Positions 59,406-64,000 of a stretch of DNA of 64,000 bases are shown here, piece by piece (the stretch's first letter is position 1; each line of letters begins with the position of its first letter). The translations under genes were made by a program, and so were the position numbers. Under the pieces are notes generated by a model. It ran no database searches. It had not been told where the DNA came from and saw only the letters and a program-made list of their open reading frames with translations. The stretch comes from Marinobacterium alkalitolerans (GTDB lineage Bacteria > Pseudomonadota > Gammaproteobacteria > Pseudomonadales > Balneatricaceae). Location of the stretch: contig NZ_JACVEW010000006.1 of the NCBI RefSeq assembly GCF_017776525.1, positions 101,206 to 165,205 on the forward strand, written 5' to 3'.

Positions 59406-59837
59406 TCAGCTGTTTTTATCCTCACAGCCGTCCTTGCATACACCATAGAGGTAGAGGGTACGGTCAGTGATGGTAAAGCCCAGCTCGTCCGCAACCTTGT
59501 CCAGAATTTCGGACACCTTGGGTTCGGTAAACTCACGCACACGGCCACACTTCACACATACCACATGGTCGTGATGCTCATCGCGCGCCAGCTCAAAGAC
59601 AGAGTGCCCACCTTCGAAGTGATGACGTGACACCAGGCCAGCCGCTTCAAACTGTGTCAAAACACGGTAGACAGTGGCAAGGCCCACATCTTCGCCCTGC
59701 TCCATCAATAGCTTGTAGATGTCTTCAGCACTGAAGTGGTCGCCTTCTCCGGCACGCTCCAGAATCTGATAAATTTTGACCCGCGGCAGAGTCACCTTGA
59801 GTCCGGCCTTCCGCAGTTCCTGATTTTCCAGTGCCAT
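59406..59837 (-). CDS. fur: Ferric uptake regulator Fur
   Basis: Iron-responsive repressor. The 143-residue protein has the winged-helix domain (GLKVTLPRVKIYQIL, ATVYRVLTQFE), the metal-binding segment ARDEHHDHVVCVKCG and structural zinc cysteines Cys94/Cys97 and Cys134/Cys138. ATG 59837 fits the family start. It is divergent from bamE, as in Pseudomonas. No clear Fur box was seen in the 88-base space. Confidence 0.97.
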   Translation of the reverse strand: MALENQELRKAGLKVTLPRVKIYQILERAGEGDHFSAEDIYKLLMEQGEDVGLATVYRVLTQFEAAGLVSRHHFEGGHSVFELARDEHHDHVVCVKCGRVREFTEPKVSEILDKVADELGFTITDRTLYLYGVCKDGCEDKNS

Positions 59838-59925
59838 ATTAGGTCTCAATCACTATGCTGTTCGGGATTTGCAATGTTAGACTCCATTATCTTTGTTTAG
59901 GCCTAAAAACGGAAGCCATTGTCCG

Positions 59926-60285
59926 ATGCGAAAGGTTTTTGTCACCGCAATTCTAACGATTCTTATTACCGGCTGTTCGGGTTTCCCCGGCGTTTACAAG
60001 ATTGATATCCCCCAGGGTAACCTGGTAACGCAGGAGATGGTCAACCAGCTGCGCCCCGGCATGACGCCCTCTCAGGTACGGTACATCATGGGTACACCGC
60101 TGGTGAATGACAGTTTCAGCAAGAATCGCTGGGATTACATCTATGCCCTGAAAAACGGTGATGACGAACGTTTCCGCGAGCGCATCAGCCTGTTTTTTGA
60201 AGACGACAAACTCGTGCGTCTGAGTGGCGACTTCATGCCCGGCGCGCCGACCGAAGCCGAAAAGGCCGAGGCTTCCGCTCAGTAA
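59926..60285 (+). CDS. bamE: Outer membrane assembly lipoprotein BamE (SmpA/OmlA)
   Basis: Small lipoprotein of the BAM complex that inserts beta-barrel proteins. The 119-residue protein starts at ATG 59926; its leader ends in the lipobox ITGC with Cys17. The conserved core is [26 protein letters not shown]. An earlier in-frame start would put unrelated residues before the leader. It is placed next to fur, the usual order. Confidence 0.95.
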   Translation: MRKVFVTAILTILITGCSGFPGVYKIDIPQGNLVTQEMVNQLRPGMTPSQVRYIMGTPLVNDSFSKNRWDYIYALKNGDDERFRERISLFFEDDKLVRLSGDFMPGAPTEAEKAEASAQ

Positions 60286-60291
60286 GCCTGA

Positions 60292-60322
60292 CAGGAAAGA
60301 TAGAACTATTCTGTCTTTCCTG
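60292..60322. terminator. Hairpin between bamE and rnfH
   Basis: CAGGAAAGA-t-AGAA and TTCT-g-TCTTTCCTG form a 14-bp stem around CTA if the U-G pair is counted. It overlaps the last codons of rnfH, whose stop lies within it. It probably ends the bamE transcript and may serve rnfH as well. Confidence 0.6.
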
Positions 60323-60623
60323 CCTGTTCAGCTTCCTTCTGCGCTTTCATTTTGGCCGCACGCCTGGCCCTGACCTCTTTGGGATCCGCAATCAGCGGAC
60401 GGTAGAGCTCAACCCGCTCACCCTCCTTGAGTACCGTGCTGGACGGGTCCTTCACGGCCTTGCCGAAAATACCCATGGGGATGGTTTCCGGATCGATCTC
60501 ACTGAACAACTCAGTGATACCTGAGCGGATGACCGCCTCCTTGACGGTGCAGCCTTCCTCTACCTGCAGGGCAATAATCTTTTGCTCATGCGGCAAGGCA
60601 TAAGCCACTTCAACCTGAATCAT
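60306..60623 (-). CDS. rnfH: RnfH family protein (UPF0125)
   Basis: Small ubiquitin-like-fold protein of unknown role, 105 residues. The core IQVEVAYALPHEQKIIALQV and the segment VELYRPLIADPKEVRARRA are typical of the family. ATG 60623 is preceded by GGAG; a GTG at 60626 is also possible. It overlaps or abuts the ratA stop, and the ratA-rnfH pair is the usual gammaproteobacterial order. Confidence 0.93.
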   Translation of the reverse strand: MIQVEVAYALPHEQKIIALQVEEGCTVKEAVIRSGITELFSEIDPETIPMGIFGKAVKDPSSTVLKEGERVELYRPLIADPKEVRARRAAKMKAQKEAEQAGKTE

Positions 60624-60625
60624 CA

Positions 60626-61066
60626 CTAACTCCCCTGGCCGTACACTTCATCCGCACGCGTTACAAAGGCATCCACCAGTGTGGTGGCGACCGAGCTGAA
60701 CACCTTGGACATGGCCATGCCGGCCAGTTTGCCCTTGAACTCGAAATCCATGGTGAGTTCGACCTTGCTTGCCTCATCACTCAGCGGCGTGAAAACCCAC
60801 ACCCCGTGCAGCGAGGAAAACGGCCCTTCCACCAGTGCGATATCCATCTGCCGAGGGCGCTCCAGGCAGTTGCGCGTGGTAAAACTGTATTTCAGTCCAC
60901 CCTTGGCGAGATACAGCGTGGCCTCAAGCTCCTGGTCAGACTCGGCCACCACTTCAGTGGCCGAGCACCAGGGCAAGAAACGCGGGTACTGGCGTACATC
61001 GTTGACCAGATCGAACATCTGCTCAGCCGTATGCATCACCAGCGCACTACGTTTAACCTGCGTCAT
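60626..61066 (-). CDS. ratA: RatA-like START-domain protein
   Basis: The 146-residue protein belongs to the START/polyketide cyclase-like family (COQ10 and RatA). The start VKRSALVMHTAEQMFDLVNDVRQYPRFLPWC is typical. The E. coli protein was reported to block 70S ribosome formation, and the homologues may bind quinone; the function here is uncertain. It forms an operon with rnfH. Confidence 0.9.
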   Translation of the reverse strand: MTQVKRSALVMHTAEQMFDLVNDVRQYPRFLPWCSATEVVAESDQELEATLYLAKGGLKYSFTTRNCLERPRQMDIALVEGPFSSLHGVWVFTPLSDEASKVELTMDFEFKGKLAGMAMSKVFSSVATTLVDAFVTRADEVYGQGS

Positions 61067-61093
61067 AGTTTTCCCTGTTGGGTTGGCCTGTCA

Positions 61094-62458
61094 TCAGGCC
61101 AGCTTGTCATACAGATTGACCACAAAGATGATCAATACCGCTACCGGCGCGATAAAGCGGATCACGAACCTCCAGGCAGCGTAGGACTTGTTGCAGCCCA
61201 GTGCCAGCTCGTCCTTCGTCATACCGCTGTTCAGTACCCAGCCGGTATAAAGCGCGATCAGCAAACCACCCAGCGGCAGCATCACGTTCGCCGTGATGAA
61301 GTCCAGGAAGTCGAAGATGCTCAGCGTGAAGATCTTGATCTCGGACCAGTGGTTAAACGACAGCAGACAGGCGATGCCCAGCAGCCACACGATGATACCC
61401 AGTACCAGCGCTGCCGCGGGGCGGCGCATGCCAAAGCGTTCCACAACCCAGGCAGCCGCCGGCTCCAGCAGGGAAATGGCAGACGTCCAGGCGGCGACAC
61501 CGACCAGCGTAAAGAACAGGAAGCCGAACACCTGACCGCCCGGCATCTGGCCAAAGGCCACCGGCAGCGTAATGAACATCAGGCCAGGGCCCGCCCCCGG
61601 ATCGAGCTGATTGGCAAACACGATCGGGAAGATGGCAAGGCCCGCCACCAGCGCAACCAGGGTATCCAGCACACCGATGGTGATCACCGTGGCGCCAATG
61701 GAATCCTTTTTGCCCATATAGGAGCCGTACGCCATGATGGCGCCCATACCCAGCGACAGTGTAAAGAAGGAGTGCCCCAGTGCGACCAGAACCGCATCCC
61801 AGGTCAGTGCTTCAGGCGAGAAGCTGAACAGGAACGACCAGCCCTCGGCGAAACTGCCGGAGGTAGCAGAGTAGCCCAGCAGTACCAGCAGCAGCAGGAA
61901 CAGAGCCGGCATCATCACCTTGGTGGCACGCTCAAGCCCCTTGTTCACACCGCCGGCCACAACGGCTACAACCATCAGCACAAACACCGTATGCCATACC
62001 AGCATCTGGTCTGCACTTGCCAGCAGGTCAGTAAAGCGCTGACCCGCCTCCTCACTGCCCACATCCACCAGCTGTCCTGTACCCATGCCGGCGATGTAGT
62101 GCAGCACCCAGCCTGCAACCACTGAATAAAATGAGAAAATGGTAAAACCAGACAGTACACCCAGCCAGCCAATGACACCCCACCGGGTGCTGCGCCCCGC
62201 TTCAGCCGCCGTTTCCATAACGGCGTTGATTGGGCTTTGACGGGCACGGCGACCGACCAGAATCTCACCCATCATGATGGGAATACCCACCATCAGGATG
62301 CACACCAGATAAACCAGTACAAAGGCACCCCCGCCATTTTCACCGGTGATATACGGGAACTTCCAGATGTTACCCAGTCCGACTGCCGACCCAGTTGCCG
62401 CCAGGATGAAGATCCAGCGGTTTGCCCACGAGCCGTGAATAGACTGTTTAGACTCCAT
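61094..62458 (-). CDS. Sodium-dependent transporter, neurotransmitter:sodium symporter (SNF) family
   Basis: Inner-membrane carrier that takes up amino acids or similar solutes with sodium. The 454-residue protein has about twelve membrane helices and the family start WANRWIFILAATGSAVGLGNIWKFPY, whose unwound part binds substrate and sodium. The GWSFLFSFSP and LSLGMGAIMAYGSY segments are typical too. The substrate cannot be told. It stands alone between ratA and smpB. Confidence 0.93.
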   Translation of the reverse strand: MESKQSIHGSWANRWIFILAATGSAVGLGNIWKFPYITGENGGGAFVLVYLVCILMVGIPIMMGEILVGRRARQSPINAVMETAAEAGRSTRWGVIGWLGVLSGFTIFSFYSVVAGWVLHYIAGMGTGQLVDVGSEEAGQRFTDLLASADQMLVWHTVFVLMVVAVVAGGVNKGLERATKVMMPALFLLLLVLLGYSATSGSFAEGWSFLFSFSPEALTWDAVLVALGHSFFTLSLGMGAIMAYGSYMGKKDSIGATVITIGVLDTLVALVAGLAIFPIVFANQLDPGAGPGLMFITLPVAFGQMPGGQVFGFLFFTLVGVAAWTSAISLLEPAAAWVVERFGMRRPAAALVLGIIVWLLGIACLLSFNHWSEIKIFTLSIFDFLDFITANVMLPLGGLLIALYTGWVLNSGMTKDELALGCNKSYAAWRFVIRFIAPVAVLIIFVVNLYDKLA

Positions 62459-62576
62459 AGCACTCTCAAATCATGATTTTTTGGAAACCAGCAATTGTTC
62501 ATATTTCCGACAAGGGTGACAACCTTAAACGGCCATTTGACCGAATAATCTCTCAATCCAGCCGCTTAGACCCACC

Positions 62577-62605
62577 TTTCCTTGCCTCGCGCACGTCTAT
62601 ATAAT
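62577..62605 (+). promoter_or_regulatory. Promoter-like TATAAT just before smpB
   Basis: A perfect TATAAT (62600-62605) ends 6 bases before the smpB ATG. The -35 candidate TTTCCT lies 17 bases upstream but is weak. If it is used, transcription begins at or close to the ATG and the mRNA has no leader. Confidence 0.45.
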
Positions 62606-62611
62606 CCGCGC

Positions 62612-63091
62612 ATGGCGAAGAAAAAGAAGGCTCCAGGCGGAAATACCATCTGCCTTAACAAACGTGCCAAGCACGAATACACCATCGAAACCCGTTTCGA
62701 GGCTGGCGTGTCCCTGCAAGGCTGGGAAGTCAAAAGCCTGCGTGAAGGGCGTGGCCAACTGGTCGATTCCTACGTGGTATTCAAGGATGGCGAGGCCTGG
62801 CTTGTCGGGGCTCACATCACTCCATTGATTTCGGCCTCGACTCACTACGTGACCGACCCGCGCCGCGATCGCAAGCTGCTACTTAACCGCCGCGAGCTCG
62901 ACAAACTCACCACTGCCGTAGACGCCAAGGGCTACACCTGCGTCGCGCTGGCCCTGTACTGGAAAAAGGGCATGGTGAAATGCGAGATTGCACTGGTGAA
63001 GGGCAAGAAACTGCACGACAAGCGCGCGGCCGAGAAAGAGAAGGACTGGAACCGCCAAAAGCAGCGCGAACTGGCTGTGGCGGTTCGCTGA
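62612..63091 (+). CDS. smpB: SsrA-binding protein SmpB
   Basis: Brings tmRNA to stalled ribosomes in trans-translation. The 159-residue protein has the OB-fold barrel ([25 protein letters not shown]) and the C-terminal basic tail [19 protein letters not shown] that reaches into the mRNA channel. The ATG at 62612 has no Shine-Dalgarno site. It is followed by ssrA after 54 bases. Confidence 0.97.
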   Translation: MAKKKKAPGGNTICLNKRAKHEYTIETRFEAGVSLQGWEVKSLREGRGQLVDSYVVFKDGEAWLVGAHITPLISASTHYVTDPRRDRKLLLNRRELDKLTTAVDAKGYTCVALALYWKKGMVKCEIALVKGKKLHDKRAAEKEKDWNRQKQRELAVAVR

Positions 63092-63101
63092 ACTCAAGCC
63101 C

Positions 63102-63130
63102 TTTCATGGTGTCTACATAACCGTTACAAT
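63102..63130 (+). promoter_or_regulatory. Promoter of ssrA
   Basis: TTTCAT and TACAAT stand 17 bases apart, and the -10 ends 15 bases before the mature 5' end of tmRNA. The distance fits a short 5' leader removed by RNase P. Confidence 0.6.
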
Positions 63131-63145
63131 AGCGCGTTCAAATCT

Positions 63146-63505
63146 GGGGGTGACTTGGCTTCGACGCCGATTACGAACCCTTAGGTGCATGCCGAGAACG
63201 TGATGATTCTCGTAAATCCCTCATCACACTAGTTATAGTTGCAAACGACGATAACTACGCACTGGCAGCATAAGCCTGCCAGCGCCGCACTGTAAGGTGT
63301 CTGTAACTTACTGATTTTGCGGTGTCATACGAGACAGAATCGCCCGGATGCTTTGCCCTAAGCTGAACGGTTAAAACTAAAAGGGCTCGCCCACAGCACC
63401 CTGGCTCTCGGGTCGCGACGGGTTAACCTAATAGAGAAGCCTAAGCATGTAGATCTTGAGGCAGAGGATTGGCGGACGCGGGTTCGAAACCCGCCACCTC
63501 CACCA
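63146..63505 (+). ncRNA. ssrA: Transfer-messenger RNA
   Basis: Rescues stalled ribosomes together with SmpB. The 5' end GGGGGTG pairs with CACCTCC near the 3' end, forming the 7-bp acceptor stem, followed by ACCA (63502-63505). The T arm is GCGGG, TTCGAAA, CCCGC (63478-63494). The reading frame begins with GCA at 63241 and encodes the tag ANDDNYALAA, ending with TAA at 63271-63273. The length of 360 bases is normal. It stands 54 bases after smpB, and an integrase gene starts 89 bases further on. Confidence 0.97.
63478..63505 (+). other. Candidate integrase attachment site at the ssrA 3' end
   Basis: The T arm and 3' end of ssrA are a common target of tyrosine integrases, and an integrase gene starts directly downstream. 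This end would be the left junction. The second copy, expected at the far end of the island, lies outside the window, so the site is inferred. Confidence 0.4.
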
Positions 63506-63569
63506 CTTTTAAATAATTCGCTTAATTATCAGCGGGTTAGTGAAGGCACAGGATACTGAATCCAAGAAA

Positions 63570-63592
63570 GGTACACTTTAGAGGTACACTTT
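63570..63592 (+). repeat. Direct repeat of GGTACACTTT before the integrase
   Basis: GGTACACTTT stands at 63570-63579 and again at 63583-63592, 13 bases apart and ending just before the integrase ATG at 63594. Such paired short repeats near an attachment site could be arm-type integrase binding sites or an operator. Confidence 0.45.
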
Positions 63593-63593
63593 C

Positions 63594-64000
63594 ATGGCCT
63601 ATGCCGATTACCTAGTCCGAACTGTTTCGGGCATCTACCACTTCAGATACACCTACCTAATATCTGGGAAGCCCAGAGTCATTAAGCGATCCCTACGAAC
63701 TCGATGCAAGTCGACAGCGCGTGCCCAAGCGGTATTATTGGCACAACGTTGTAGAGAGTTGCTTCAAGAGGGTAGAACGTTGAAAGCGGTAGAAGAACTT
63801 GAAACGATTAAGAAGCTGGTCAAGGACAGCCCTGTAGAGCCGGTACAAAGTAACGATTTTTATCATTCTGCAATTAAGGATTACGAGCATCAGATATCGT
63901 GGGTTCGGAAGATACTTTCTCCTCATATCAAAGATGTGGAGAGTCTCACTTTACGCGAGATAGCCACACTTTATAAAAAACATCATGAGGGCGTGACTAA
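63594..64000 (+). CDS. Tyrosine integrase, N-terminal part (cut by right edge)
   Basis: The visible 135 residues begin MAYADYLVRTVSGIYHFRY and continue with SLRTRCKSTARAQAVLLAQ, the pattern of the DUF6538-type N-terminal domain of phage-like integrases. The following helical part would lead to the core-binding domain. The catalytic part lies beyond position 64,000. The region is AT-rich and uses codons such as TTA and ATA that are rare in the rest of the window, so it was probably acquired. It stands directly after ssrA, a standard insertion point. No clear Shine-Dalgarno site is seen. Confidence 0.75.
   Translation, partial: MAYADYLVRTVSGIYHFRYTYLISGKPRVIKRSLRTRCKSTARAQAVLLAQRCRELLQEGRTLKAVEELETIKKLVKDSPVEPVQSNDFYHSAIKDYEHQISWVRKILSPHIKDVESLTLREIATLYKKHHEGVT

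Noticed and set aside
59838..59925. Fur box in the fur-bamE space
   Set aside because: Only AT-rich words such as CCATTATC were found; no 19-base match to the GATAATGAT repeat.

Overview
The window is a dense, mostly housekeeping stretch of a chromosome from a gammaproteobacterium, most likely a marine relative of Pseudomonas or the Oceanospirillales. The evidence is gene order: proA-nadD-rsfS-rlmH-mrdA-rodA-mltB-rlpA-dacA-ybeD-lipB-lipA, nudF-yqiB-cpdA-yqiA-parE, rpsP-rimM-trmD-rplS, grpE-dnaK-dnaJ-dapB and smpB-ssrA all stand in their usual gammaproteobacterial arrangements. The ssrA tag reads ANDDNYALAA. The genus cannot be fixed from this window.

Layout. Positions 1-11,319 (minus) hold NAD and proline synthesis, ribosome maturation and the elongation/peptidoglycan group, running into a D-amino-acid transaminase and lipoate synthesis (lipA is cut by the left edge). 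Positions 11,511-25,000 hold a membrane protein with a cyclase-like C-terminus, parC, several envelope proteins (ChaN-like, LEA-like lipoprotein, an Lgt-like/thioredoxin fusion, MepK and an L,D-transpeptidase), an unknown exported 696-residue protein and parE. Positions 24,946-37,500 (minus) hold the cpdA/nudF operon, an EAL protein, nfo, recJ, thrC, hom, dsbC, xerD and a DUF945 protein. Positions 37,600-44,910 hold the rplS operon, ffh, a cytochrome c assembly-like protein, a CorC-type transporter and two Nudix hydrolases.

Positions 44,917-52,654 (minus) are the most accessory part: a complete V/A-type ATPase operon in the order B-D-I-K-E-DUF2764-A, headed by a small Nif3-insert-like gene. 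This order is a circular permutation of the chlamydial order E-DUF2764-A-B-D-I-K. The rotor subunit carries the residues that bind sodium in the Enterococcus hirae enzyme.

Positions 52,800-63,505 hold dapB, dnaJ, dnaK, grpE (with sigma-32 type promoters), recN (with LexA-type boxes), fur, bamE, rnfH, ratA, a sodium-coupled transporter, smpB and ssrA. Just after ssrA the composition becomes AT-rich and a tyrosine integrase gene begins and runs off the right edge, so a mobile island inserted at ssrA probably starts here.

No CRISPR array, insertion sequence, tRNA or rRNA gene was seen. There is no gene-free stretch longer than 300 bases apart from the ssrA gene and its flanks.
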